Origin: Actinomadura terrae
Lineage (GTDB): Bacteria > Actinomycetota > Actinomycetes > Streptosporangiales > Streptosporangiaceae
Assembly: GCF_022751215.1 (NCBI RefSeq)
Contig: NZ_JAICDG010000001.1
Location: 1,426,001 to 1,490,000, forward strand
Length of the DNA: 64,000 nucleotides
Direction: 5' to 3'
The notes beneath the pieces are model-generated. The model saw nothing but the letters and a program-made list of their open reading frames with translations, was not told the DNA's origin and did no database searches. Positions 1-7,635 of the stretch are shown piece by piece. The position numbers were made by a program, and so were the translations under genes. The number at the start of each line of letters is the position of its first letter. The stretch's first letter is position 1.

Positions 1-113
1 CTCTCATGGTTTCCGAAGGGTACCAACGGAACTTCGAGGTAAGCGCGGAACTTTGAAGTAAGCGGTATCCGATGGATACCTTCGGCCGGGTACGACGTTC
101 GAGGGAGGTCTGG

Positions 114-737
114 ATGAGGATTCTGCTGATCGGCGCGACCGGGATGGTCGGCTCGCGGATCGCCGCCGAGGCGCGCGCCCGGGGCCACGAGGTCACCGGC
201 GTCACCCGGAGCGGGGCGGAGGGCACCGCGAAGGCCGAGGCGAGCGACTCCGCCGCCGTGGCCGCGCTCGCGAAGGGCCACGACGCCGTCGTGCTCGCGG
301 TCGCGCCGCCCCGCGACGGGTCGGAGGTGGAGGGGCCGCTGCTCGCGGCGGGACGCGGCGTCATCGCCGGGCTCCGCGCGGCGGGCGTGCGCCGCCTGGT
401 CGTCGTGGGCGGCGCGGGCAGCCTGGAGGCGGCGCCCGGCGTCCGGCTCGTGGACACCCCCGGGTTCCCCGACGCCTACAAGGCCGAGGCGCTCGCGCAG
501 GGCGTGCTGCTCGACGTGGTCAGGGCCGAGGCCGGCGGCCTGGACTGGACCTACATCTCGCCCGCCGCGCTGATCCAGCCGGGCGAGCGCACCGGCACGT
601 TCCGCCTCGGCGGCGACCAGCTGCTCTCCGACGCCGACGGCAACAGCGCCATCAGCGCCGAGGACTACGCGATCGCGCTGGTGGACGAGCTGGAGAAGAA
701 CGAGGCCGTCGGGCGCCGCATCACCGTCGCCTACTGA
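114..737 (+). CDS. NmrA-like NAD(P)-binding oxidoreductase/epimerase
   Basis: The 207-residue protein begins with the Rossmann fingerprint GATGMVG directly after the first beta strand and has a single alpha/beta domain, as in atypical short-chain dehydrogenases of the NmrA/NAD(P)H-binding family. The frame is open from an ATG at 72, but ATG 114 sits 5 nt behind a strong GAGGGAGG at 101-108 and starts right at the beta-alpha-beta fold, so I chose it. No catalytic Tyr-x-x-x-Lys is obvious. It may act as an NAD(P)H-dependent reductase or redox sensor; the substrate is unknown. It is monocistronic, convergent with the next gene. Confidence 0.8.
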   Translation: MRILLIGATGMVGSRIAAEARARGHEVTGVTRSGAEGTAKAEASDSAAVAALAKGHDAVVLAVAPPRDGSEVEGPLLAAGRGVIAGLRAAGVRRLVVVGGAGSLEAAPGVRLVDTPGFPDAYKAEALAQGVLLDVVRAEAGGLDWTYISPAALIQPGERTGTFRLGGDQLLSDADGNSAISAEDYAIALVDELEKNEAVGRRITVAY

Positions 738-800
738 GTCCCGAGGCTCAGGGCGCATCGCATGGCGACCCCGGCCGTCACGCGGGCGCGTTAGCTGAGC

Positions 801-902
801 GGTGGGGCCGAAGCCGGAGGCGAGGCCCCACCGGGAAGATCGCGAAGCGATCCGCGCCCGCCAAGGCGCGGTCACGTCCCGAGCCGCCAGGCGAGGGACG
901 TG
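801..902. terminator. Two hairpins between convergent genes
   Basis: A 9-bp perfect inverted repeat GGTGGGGCC (801-809)/GGCCCCACC (824-832) and an 8-bp repeat CACGTCCC (873-880)/GGGACGTG (895-902) lie between the stop of the plus-strand gene at 737 and the stop of the minus-strand gene at 913. GC-rich stems without a T tract are usual for actinobacterial terminators. Function is inferred from position. Confidence 0.5.
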
Positions 903-912
903 GGCCGGGACT

Positions 913-1938
913 TCATGAATACAGCCGCCAGTCGTCCGACTCCTCGCCCGGCCGGTAGGGGGAGTCCAGGCGCTTGGCGACGATCCCCGGGAGGCCCTGT
1001 TCGCGGGCGGCGTCCCGGACGGCGTCGCCCTCGGCCGGATACCAGGGCGCGGTCCGCCAGAGCGGGCCCGCCAGCTCCAGCCCGTCGAGCGTCTCCCGGC
1101 GCTCCGCATAGGGGACGTCCAGCAGCGGACGGCCGTCCAGGTGCGGCACGTCGAAGACCATGTAGGTCTCGCGGCCCTCCAGTACGGCCAGCTCCCCGTC
1201 CAGCAGCGCGGGACGGGCGCCGAGCGCGGCGCCGAGCCGGGAGCCGAGGCGGCCGGGGCCGTCCACCGCGCGGCCCCGGCCGTCGGTGAACCGCGTCCGG
1301 CCGCCCTCGACGTAGGCGAGCAGCCGCCGGCCGCCCCAGGCGAACTCGAACCCCCACGCCTCCGGGTCGCGGGGGAGCCGGGCCCGCCGCGCCGGACGCA
1401 TCGGGCGCAGCCGCTCGGGCAGCGGCTCGGCGTCCGGGTCGGCGGGCGGGTCCATCCGGTGGATCATCCAGTTCTTCCCCCGCGTCCGGAACAGCACGTA
1501 CCGGCCGGACACGCGCGAGCCGTGGATGACCACCTTCACCTCGCGCTCGGACCACTTCTCGGTCTCGTAGGTCCCGCGGTCCCAGATGGCGACCTCGCCG
1601 CCGCCGTACTCGCCCTGCGGGATGTCGCCCTCGAACGTGGCGTACTCCAGCGGATGGTCCTCGGTGTGGACGGCGAGGTGGTTGGTCTTGGGCGACCACG
1701 GCAGGCCCTTCGGGACCGCCCACGACACCAGCACCCCGTCGCGCTCGAACCGCAGGTCCCAGTGCAGGCTGCGGGCGTGGTGCTCCTGCACGACGAACGT
1801 GTCGTCGTCGCCGTGCGGCAGCACCCGCTCGTCGGGGACGGGTTCGGGCGTCCGGGCCGGGTCGCGTTTGCCCCGGTACTCGGCGAGCTGGTCGTCCTTC
1901 TGCTTCTTTCTCGGCTTCTGCGGCTTCTTCGGGGTCAC
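913..1938 (-). CDS. LigD-type 3'-phosphoesterase fused to a degenerate ligase domain
   Basis: Residues about 45-160 form the 3'-phosphoesterase (PE) domain of bacterial LigD: QEHHARSLHWDLR (53-63), TEDHPLEYATFEGDIPQGEY (92-111) and IWDRGTYE, with the His/Asp/Arg metal and phosphate ligands intact. PE trims 3'-phosphate or ribonucleotide ends during NHEJ. Residues about 195-341 resemble an ATP-dependent ligase adenylation domain: DGEL near 248, a motif III-like region, and GIVAKR (318-323). The expected motif I lysine (K-x-D-G) reads A200-W-G-G, and the motif V lysine near the C-terminus is missing, so it should not self-adenylate. The N-terminus is Lys-rich. GTG start. No Ku, polymerase or intact ligase gene lies nearby. 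Confidence 0.85.
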   Translation of the reverse strand: MTPKKPQKPRKKQKDDQLAEYRGKRDPARTPEPVPDERVLPHGDDDTFVVQEHHARSLHWDLRFERDGVLVSWAVPKGLPWSPKTNHLAVHTEDHPLEYATFEGDIPQGEYGGGEVAIWDRGTYETEKWSEREVKVVIHGSRVSGRYVLFRTRGKNWMIHRMDPPADPDAEPLPERLRPMRPARRARLPRDPEAWGFEFAWGGRRLLAYVEGGRTRFTDGRGRAVDGPGRLGSRLGAALGARPALLDGELAVLEGRETYMVFDVPHLDGRPLLDVPYAERRETLDGLELAGPLWRTAPWYPAEGDAVRDAAREQGLPGIVAKRLDSPYRPGEESDDWRLYS

Positions 1939-1970
1939 GTCCCGCTACGTACCCGTCCCCGCGCGGGGAA

Positions 1971-2660
1971 TCAGCGGATGAAGACGGCGTAGTCGGCGAC
2001 GTCGGCGGTCAGGTCGGGCGGCAGCCCCGCCACCGCGGACAGCTCCTCGGCGGAGAGGAACCCGCCCGTCTCGCCGCGCACCCGCACGATCCGCTCCGCC
2101 AGCTCCGTGGTGATGCCGGGCAGCAGCGTCAGCGCCCGCACGGGCGCGTGGTTGACGTCGACGAGCCCGCCGTCCTGGTACTGGTGCGGCAGGTCGGGGC
2201 GGCCGATGCGCAGCTCCTTCGCGAGCCCCGGGTCGGACGCGGCCAGCCGGCGGGCCTTCTCACGCAGCAGCCGCTGGCGGCGGACCCGCTCCACAACCGC
2301 CTCGTTGCCCATGCCCGCCAGCCCGTCCGGGTCGAACACGCGGCGGCGGATCAGGAACGCGTGCCCGCAGCCCACGACCGCGAGCAGGAACATCAGCAGC
2401 CCGACCGCGCGCTGCGCGCCGTCCTGCTCCTTCATCTCCGGCACCAGGAACAGCATCAGCCCGAACAGGACGATGTAGACGGCGGACGCGACCATCAGGT
2501 GCGCGGTCCGCCGCCACAGGGCCGCCGCCGCGAACGTGAACGCCGTCGCGTAGCCGAGCGTCAGGAACGGCAGCGCCGCCCACGTCACGCTCACCGCGGC
2601 GCGCCCGGGCGGCATGTCGTCGGTCGGGACCCTCGGCTCGTACGGCGCTGGGGCGTTCAT
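1971..2660 (-). CDS. Membrane protein with C-terminal helix-hairpin-helix (ComEA-like)
   Basis: The 229-residue protein has three hydrophobic helices (about residues 25-50, 55-75, 85-105), a basic linker and a C-terminal helix-hairpin-helix region. That region has the ComEA-like signature VDVNHAPVRALTLLPGI...AERIVRVRGETGGF. HhH motifs of this type bind DNA non-specifically in ComEA or mediate protein contacts. The topology places the HhH domain in the cytoplasm if the N-terminus is inside, unlike extracytoplasmic ComEA, so a DNA-uptake role is not supported. It lies upstream on the same strand of the phosphoesterase gene, 32 bp apart, so they may be cotranscribed. Function unknown. Confidence 0.75.
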   Translation of the reverse strand: MNAPAPYEPRVPTDDMPPGRAAVSVTWAALPFLTLGYATAFTFAAAALWRRTAHLMVASAVYIVLFGLMLFLVPEMKEQDGAQRAVGLLMFLLAVVGCGHAFLIRRRVFDPDGLAGMGNEAVVERVRRQRLLREKARRLAASDPGLAKELRIGRPDLPHQYQDGGLVDVNHAPVRALTLLPGITTELAERIVRVRGETGGFLSAEELSAVAGLPPDLTADVADYAVFIR

Positions 2661-2717
2661 CAGGCGGTGCCTCCCGGACCGGAGGTGCGGTGGTTCGGAC
2701 TCTAGATCATCAGGCCG

Positions 2718-3575
2718 TCACGGCAGGGTGAGGATCTCGTGTCCGTCCTCGGTCACCAGGATCGTGTGCTCGAACTGCGCGGTGCGCCTGCGGTCCTTGG
2801 TGACGACCGTCCAGCCGTCGGCCCAGATGTCGTACTCGTAGGTGCCGAGGGTCAGCATCGGCTCGATCGTGAACGTCATGCCCGGCTCGATGATCGTCGT
2901 CGCGCCCGGGTCGTCGTAGTGCGGGACGGCGAGCCCCGAGTGGAACGTCGTGCCGATCCCGTGCCCGGTGAAGTCGCGGACGACCCCGTACCCGAACCGC
3001 TTGGCGTAGGACTCGATGACCCGCCCGATCACGTTCAGCGCCCGGCCCGGACGGACCGCGCGGATGCCCCGCATGGTCGCCTCCCGGGTGCGCTCGACCA
3101 GCAGCCGCGACTCCTCGTCGACGTCGCCGCACAGGAACGTCGCGTCGGTGTCGCCGTGCACGCCGTCCACGAACGCGGTGATGTCGATGTTGATGATGTC
3201 GCCGTCGCGCAGCACCGTGTCGTCGGGGATGCCGTGGCAGATCACCTCGTTCAGCGACGTGCACAGCGACTTCGGGAAGCCCCGATACCCGAGCGTGGAC
3301 GGGTAGGCGCCGTGGTCGAGCATGAACTCGTGCCCGATGACGTCCAGCTCGTCGGTGGTGATGCCGGGCCGGACGTGCTTGCCCACCTCTTCGAGCGCCT
3401 GCGCGGCGACCTTGCCCGCCACCCGCATCCGCTCGATGATCTCCGGTGTCTTCACGTCGGGCTCGCCGGTCTTCGGCTTCTTCTTCCCGACGTACTCCGG
3501 GCGCGGGATGTGCGCGGGAACCTTCCGCATCGGCGAGACGGTGCCGGGCCGGAGTAGTTGGGTCGTCATAGTCAT
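2718..3575 (-). CDS. map: Methionine aminopeptidase, type I
   Basis: Removes the initiator methionine from nascent proteins. The 285-residue sequence shows all five metal ligands of type I MetAP: D131 (NIDITAF), D142 (HGDTDATF), H205 (GHGIG), E238 (TIEP) and E269 (FEH), plus the conserved active-site H114 (CHGIP). The roughly 40-residue N-terminal extension with [18 protein letters not shown] resembles the linker of actinobacterial MetAP1c enzymes. The gene is divergent from a small conserved ORF, with 62 bp between the starts. ATG at 3575 or 3569 are both possible. The gene is not in a secY-adk-map operon, which suggests a second, stand-alone map copy. Confidence 0.95.
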   Translation of the reverse strand: MTMTTQLLRPGTVSPMRKVPAHIPRPEYVGKKKPKTGEPDVKTPEIIERMRVAGKVAAQALEEVGKHVRPGITTDELDVIGHEFMLDHGAYPSTLGYRGFPKSLCTSLNEVICHGIPDDTVLRDGDIINIDITAFVDGVHGDTDATFLCGDVDEESRLLVERTREATMRGIRAVRPGRALNVIGRVIESYAKRFGYGVVRDFTGHGIGTTFHSGLAVPHYDDPGATTIIEPGMTFTIEPMLTLGTYEYDIWADGWTVVTKDRRRTAQFEHTILVTEDGHEILTLP

Positions 3576-3637
3576 GGAGTGTAGTCAGCGCGTCCGGGGC
3601 ACAATCACGTGCCGACGCCAGATCGAAAGGAGCGCCG

Positions 3638-3814
3638 ATGGCCGGTGACGATGGTGACTGGTGGTTCTGCCTCAAGCACATGAAGCCCGAGCACGGACCC
3701 GGCTGCCCGAACAAGGACCGGATGGGCCCCTACGCCTCGCAGGACGCGGCGTCGCACGCGCTGGAGCGGGCCCGCGAGCGCAACGAGGAGTGGCGCGCGC
3801 AGAACGAGGACTGA
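3638..3814 (+). CDS. Conserved small actinobacterial protein (58 aa)
   Basis: A 58-residue ORF preceded by AAAGGAG (3626-3632) five bases before the ATG. It starts MAGDDGDWWFCLKHMKPEHG and continues with CPNKDRMGPY and an amphipathic, charged C-terminal helix (ALERARERNEEW). The Trp-Trp-Phe-Cys...His...Cys arrangement could bind a metal but that is only inference. I recall similar very short proteins in many actinomycetes, of unknown function. It diverges from map, sharing the 62-bp promoter region. Confidence 0.8.
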   Translation: MAGDDGDWWFCLKHMKPEHGPGCPNKDRMGPYASQDAASHALERARERNEEWRAQNED

Positions 3815-3872
3815 AACCTCGGGGGACCGGTACGGGCGGGGTGGTGGGTGCGGGTGGATCGGTGCGTGCGGG

Positions 3873-4478
3873 TCAGTCGACGACGGGTCCGCTGACGGCG
3901 TCGAGGAGCCGGGCGAGGCGTCCGCGCAGGCCGCGCGGGTGCGGGGCGCCGCGTCCCGCGTGCCCGGCCTCCTCGCCCGCGGCGGCGCTGACCAGGTGCT
4001 GCGCGCCGTCGAAGGACAGCAGCGCCTCCGCGGGCGGGACGGTCAGCGCCTCGTGCGCGAGGCCGCGCAGCTCGCGGTCGCCGCCCTCCAGCGCGAGCAC
4101 CCGCGCGCCGACGCGGCGGGCGTCGTCGACCCGCTCCAGCAGCGGGACGGGGGCGTCCTCCTCGGCGACGACGAGCAGCGTCTCGCCGCGCTCGGCCGCC
4201 TCCAGCCGCTCCAGCCCGATCCGCAGGTGCGCGGGCGCGTCGCGCGGCGGCGACCAGCGCACCAGCGTGGGCGCGAGCCCGGGCGCGTCGCCGAACCGGC
4301 TCTCGTCGTCCAGGTGCGCCGCCATGTGCCAGGGGTCGTCGCCGGGGGTGCCGACCAGCAGCAGCCCGCCCGGCGTCCGGGACGTGACCCGCAGCGCCCG
4401 CCCGAACTCCCGCGTCCGCTCCAGCCAGCCCGTGCTCGACAGCACCTCGCGCAACATCGTGACCTGCTCGGCGTCCAC
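3873..4478 (-). CDS. Conserved protein, possible SIS-like fold
   Basis: A protein of about 201 residues from the GTG at 4478 (VDAEQVTMLREVL); an ATG at 4457 is an alternative, and the frame is open further upstream without a good ribosome site. The central part (TLLVVAEEDAPVPLLERVDDARRVGARVLALEGG) alternates strands and helices much like a sugar-isomerase (SIS) phosphosugar-binding fold, but I cannot see the Ser/Thr phosphate loop clearly. It ends with a Gly/Arg-rich tail. It is divergent from the npdG gene. Function unknown. Confidence 0.6.
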   Translation of the reverse strand: MDAEQVTMLREVLSSTGWLERTREFGRALRVTSRTPGGLLLVGTPGDDPWHMAAHLDDESRFGDAPGLAPTLVRWSPPRDAPAHLRIGLERLEAAERGETLLVVAEEDAPVPLLERVDDARRVGARVLALEGGDRELRGLAHEALTVPPAEALLSFDGAQHLVSAAAGEEAGHAGRGAPHPRGLRGRLARLLDAVSGPVVD

Positions 4479-4588
4479 GGGACCATGGTGCCGCACCGGG
4501 CGCCTGCCCACAGGCCGTTTCCGCAAGGCCCGCGCCTGCGGCGGGCCCGCGCCCGCCGGCCCGGAGGCCGCCTGGCAGACTCGGCGGC

Positions 4589-5281
4589 ATGACTGAGCAG
4601 CAGAGCGGCCCCCACGACCTTCCGGACGCGAGCGGCCTGACGATCGGCATCCTCGGAGGCACCGGCGACCAGGGCAAGGGGCTCGCGCGCCGGTTCGCGC
4701 TCGCCGGCCACCGGGTGGTCATCGGGTCGCGCAAGGCCGACCGCGCCCGGCAGGCCGCCGCCGACCTCGGCGCCGACCTGCCGGTCTCGGGGGCGGAGAA
4801 CCCCGTCGCCGCCGGGGAGGCCGACGTCGTGATCGTCGCGGTGCCCTGGGACGGCCACCGCGCCACGCTGGAGTCGCTGCGCGCCGAGCTGGCCGGGAAG
4901 ATCGTCGTGGACTGCGTGAACCCGCTCGGCTTCGAGAAGGGCAAGGGCGCGTTCGCGCTGCGGGTCGAGGAGGGCAGCGCCGCGCAGCAGGCCGCGGCCG
5001 TGCTGCCCGACAGCCGCGTCGTCGCCGCGTTCCACCACGTGTCGGCCAAGCTGCTGCTCGACCCCGAGGTAGGGGAGATGGCGCTGGACGTCCTCGTCCT
5101 CGGCGACGACCGGGAGGCGACCGACCTCGTCCAGGCGCTCGCGGGACGCATCCCCGGCATGCGCGGCGTCTACGGCGGTCGCCTGCACAACGCCCACCAG
5201 GTCGAGGCGTTCACCGCGAACCTCATCTCCATCAACCGCCGCTACAAGGCGCACGCGGGGCTTCGCGTCACCGACGTGTGA
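4589..5281 (+). CDS. npdG: F420H2:NADP+ oxidoreductase (NADPH-dependent F420 reductase)
   Basis: The 230-residue protein has the NADP-binding loop GILGGTGDQGKG at about residues 19-30, the GSRKADRA segment that recognises the 2'-phosphate, VIVAVPW, VVDCVNPLGF and AAFHHVSA. This set of motifs is typical of the Fno/NpdG family, which exchanges hydride between NADPH and deazaflavin F420. Length fits the family (about 220-240). ATG 4589 lies in a C/G-rich leader without a strong ribosome site. Its presence implies an F420-using actinomycete. No F420 biosynthesis gene is in the window. Confidence 0.9.
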   Translation: MTEQQSGPHDLPDASGLTIGILGGTGDQGKGLARRFALAGHRVVIGSRKADRARQAAADLGADLPVSGAENPVAAGEADVVIVAVPWDGHRATLESLRAELAGKIVVDCVNPLGFEKGKGAFALRVEEGSAAQQAAAVLPDSRVVAAFHHVSAKLLLDPEVGEMALDVLVLGDDREATDLVQALAGRIPGMRGVYGGRLHNAHQVEAFTANLISINRRYKAHAGLRVTDV

Positions 5282-5478
5282 CCGGACGACGGGTGACCGG
5301 CACGGTACCGTGACCGCGCGCCACGTGGCGAAGAGCACAGCAGAAGGGGAGACTGGCGGGAGCGGCGGCCGCCGGGCGCGCGTCCAAGATGCTGGTGCCC
5401 GGAGCGAGCACGAGCCGGCGACGCCGCCGCGGCGGCTCCGGCGCCGTCTATGATCGGTGTTCGACAGGGCAGGTGGAG

Positions 5479-5823
5479 ATGAGGCAGAACCGGTCGGCCG
5501 ACCCGTGGAGCGCCTTTCTCGCCCCTCCGGGGCGGGCGGCGGGGGTGTCGCCGCCCGGCGCGGCGCCCGCCGGAGAGCGCAGGCCGGTGGGAGAGCCCGG
5601 CCACATCCGCGGCTCCGCCGCCGAGCCCGTCCAGGAGGACGCGTGCCGCCGCGTGCTGGGCCAGCTCAGGGCGGCGAACGCGCCGCTGTCGCTGGAGCAG
5701 ATCCACCACGCCACCCGGCTCGGGCTGCTGGAGGTCGCGGACGCCGTCGACACGCTGCGCGAGCGCGGGCTCGTCGCGGTCGAACGCGAGATCGACGAGG
5801 TCGTCAGGCTGACCGAGGGATGA
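5479..5823 (+). CDS. Small winged-helix-like protein
   Basis: A 114-residue protein with a proline/glycine-rich, probably disordered first half and a C-terminal half (about 50-112) that reads as a compact winged helix: CRRVLGQLRAANAPLSLEQI, then ATRLGLLEVADAVDTLRERGLVAVE. ATG 5479 follows GGTGGAG; the open frame further upstream (to 5389) is Arg-rich and unlikely to be coding. Its TGA overlaps the ATG of the next gene (ATGA at 5820), so the two are translationally coupled. It may be a cytoplasmic DNA-binding or adaptor partner of the membrane protein. No known family is certain. Confidence 0.75.
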   Translation: MRQNRSADPWSAFLAPPGRAAGVSPPGAAPAGERRPVGEPGHIRGSAAEPVQEDACRRVLGQLRAANAPLSLEQIHHATRLGLLEVADAVDTLRERGLVAVEREIDEVVRLTEG

Positions 5824-6575
5824 TCGGGTACGTCGTCGCGGTGTCGCTGAGCTGCCTGGTCGGCGTCGCCGAACTGGTCAGCCGGTACCGCGACCGCCCC
5901 ACCACGCTCGTCCGGGTGCCGAGCACCTGGGCGTACGTGCTGATCAACGGGGGAGCGGGCGCCGGGTCCCTGCTCCTCCTGCACACCTTCGACTGGCGGT
6001 TCGGCGTCCAGTCGCCGCACGTCGTCGCCGCGACGCAGGTGCTGGTCGCGAGCCTCGGCTCGATGATGGTGTTCCGCAGCGCGGTCTTCACGGTCCGGGT
6101 CGGCGACGAGGACGTCGCGGTCGGCCCGAGCACGCTGCTGACCTCGCTGCTGGCCGCCGCCGACCGGGGCGTCGACCGGATGCAGGCCAAGACCCGCGCG
6201 CAGGAGGCGGGCGAGATCATGCGGGGGGTGTCGTTCCGCAAGTCGAAGCTCGCGCTCCCGACGTACTGCCTCGGCCTGCTCCAGAACGTGTCCGCCGAGG
6301 ACCAGGCCGACCTGCGCACCGCCGTGGACGCCCTCGCGGGCAGTGAGATGACCGATGGGCAGATGGCCCTCAACCTCGGGCTGCTGCTGATGAACGTCGC
6401 GGGGCCGGACGTCCTGCGCGCGGCGGTGGACACGCTCCGCGCCGAGATCACCGCCGACGAGCGCGACGAGGCGGGCCGCGTCCCGCCCCCGCGCGACGGC
6501 CAGACCCACGAGGGCGGGCAGGCCCACGAGGGCGGCCGGCCGTCGGAGCTGACCCGGGCCAACCCCGACCGCTGA
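5820..6575 (+). CDS. Membrane protein coupled to winged-helix partner
   Basis: A 251-residue protein with three N-terminal hydrophobic segments (about residues 1-17, 38-58 and 65-88) followed by a soluble, probably cytoplasmic domain of about 150 residues. It ends in a charged disordered tail with a repeated T/A-HEGG motif. Overlaps the preceding winged-helix gene by 4 bp (ATGA). I do not recognise the soluble domain. The pairing of a small wHTH with a membrane protein suggests a local regulatory or scaffold unit, but this is inference from gene order only. Confidence 0.75.
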   Translation: MIGYVVAVSLSCLVGVAELVSRYRDRPTTLVRVPSTWAYVLINGGAGAGSLLLLHTFDWRFGVQSPHVVAATQVLVASLGSMMVFRSAVFTVRVGDEDVAVGPSTLLTSLLAAADRGVDRMQAKTRAQEAGEIMRGVSFRKSKLALPTYCLGLLQNVSAEDQADLRTAVDALAGSEMTDGQMALNLGLLLMNVAGPDVLRAAVDTLRAEITADERDEAGRVPPPRDGQTHEGGQAHEGGRPSELTRANPDR

Positions 6576-6600
6576 CCGCCCCCCGCTGGCGAACCGACCG

Positions 6601-7455
6601 CTACTGGTACGAGTGCTCCGGCGCGGGGTAGACGCCGCTCACGACCTCGTCGGCGTAGGCGCGGGCGGCGTCGCCGAGGAGCGTCCCCACCTCGGCGAAG
6701 CGCTTGACGAACTTCGCGGTGTGGGCGGTGAGGCCCGCCATGTCCTGCCAGACGAGGACCTGCGCGTCGGTCTGGCTGCCGCCGCCGATGCCGATCGTCG
6801 GGACCGACAGCGACGCGGTGACGCGGGCGGCGAGGTCCTCGGGGACGCATTCGAGCACGACCGCGAACGCCCCGGCCGCCTCCAGGTCCTTGGCGTCGGC
6901 CATCAGCTCCTCGCCGGACTGGCCGCGCCCCTGGACGCGGTACCCGCCGAAGGCGTTCACCGACTGCGGGGTGAGGCCGAGGTGGCCCATGACCGGGATT
7001 CCGGCCGAGACCATCGACTCGACCTGCGGCAGGATGCGGCGGCCGCCCTCCAGCTTGACGGCGTGCACGCCGGTCTCCTTGAGGAACCGGGTGGCGGCGG
7101 TCAGCGCGTCCGCGACGCCGGTCTGGTAGGAGCCGAACGGGAGGTCCGCGACGACCAGCGCCCGCTTGGAGCCGCGCACGACGGCGGCGGCGAGCGGGAT
7201 CAGGTCGTCCACGGTGACGGGGATCGTCGAGTCGTGGCCGTAGACGACCATGGCGGCGGAGTCGCCGACGAGCAGCACGGGGATGCCCGCCTCGTCGAAG
7301 ATCCGCGCGGTGAGGGCGTCGTAGGCGGTGAGCATGGGCCACTTCTCGTGCCGCTGCTTGGCGGCCGCGATGTCCCGTACGGTGACCCGGCGTCCACTCG
7401 TACCGCCGTACAGTGCGGTCGGGTTCGCGGGGGTTGCGGGCATGGCTGAAGACAT
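6601..7455 (-). CDS. panB: 3-methyl-2-oxobutanoate hydroxymethyltransferase
   Basis: Catalyses the 5,10-methylene-THF-dependent hydroxymethylation of alpha-ketoisovalerate to ketopantoate, the first committed step of pantothenate/CoA synthesis. Family motifs are intact: [23 protein letters not shown] (metal-binding Asp), [27 protein letters not shown] and TIGIGGG. Start at 7455 ([12 protein letters not shown]) is preceded by GGAGG in CCGGAGGTACACC; the frame extends upstream to 7545 but lacks a ribosome site there. 284 residues, slightly longer at the N-terminus than E. coli PanB (264), as in other actinobacteria. Divergent from the MFS gene. Confidence 0.95.
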   Translation of the reverse strand: MSSAMPATPANPTALYGGTSGRRVTVRDIAAAKQRHEKWPMLTAYDALTARIFDEAGIPVLLVGDSAAMVVYGHDSTIPVTVDDLIPLAAAVVRGSKRALVVADLPFGSYQTGVADALTAATRFLKETGVHAVKLEGGRRILPQVESMVSAGIPVMGHLGLTPQSVNAFGGYRVQGRGQSGEELMADAKDLEAAGAFAVVLECVPEDLAARVTASLSVPTIGIGGGSQTDAQVLVWQDMAGLTAHTAKFVKRFAEVGTLLGDAARAYADEVVSGVYPAPEHSYQ

Positions 7456-7575
7456 GGTGTACCTCCGGTCTCGAGGCGCCACGGTGGCGTACCCGGACGG
7501 GTCCGATCGTGCCACCTTCGAAACGATTCGGAAACCCCGCGACATTCCCGCGTCCTCCGGGAATCAATTGCGAAA

Positions 7576-7593
7576 CGATACGGTTCCGTATCG
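7576..7593. promoter_or_regulatory. Palindromic operator, probable TetR site
   Basis: A perfect inverted repeat CGATACGG-TT-CCGTATCG lies 42 bp upstream of the MFS start. A related near-copy, CGAAACGATTCGG, begins at 7519, and the palindrome's own left flank reads CGAAACGATACGG, so the site is partly repeated. A further half-site CGTATCG is at 7628-7634, against the MFS start. The TetR regulator encoded downstream of the MFS gene is the natural candidate to bind it. The same site could affect panB, which diverges. Confidence 0.7.
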
Positions 7594-7635
7594 GTGTGGG
7601 CGTGCTCGCGCCCATGACCGGACACAGACGTATCG

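Noticed and set aside
3730..5338. Long minus-strand frames opposite npdG and beyond
   Set aside because: Composition is Arg/Ala/Pro/Ser-rich shadow coding of GC-rich genes, with no family similarity.
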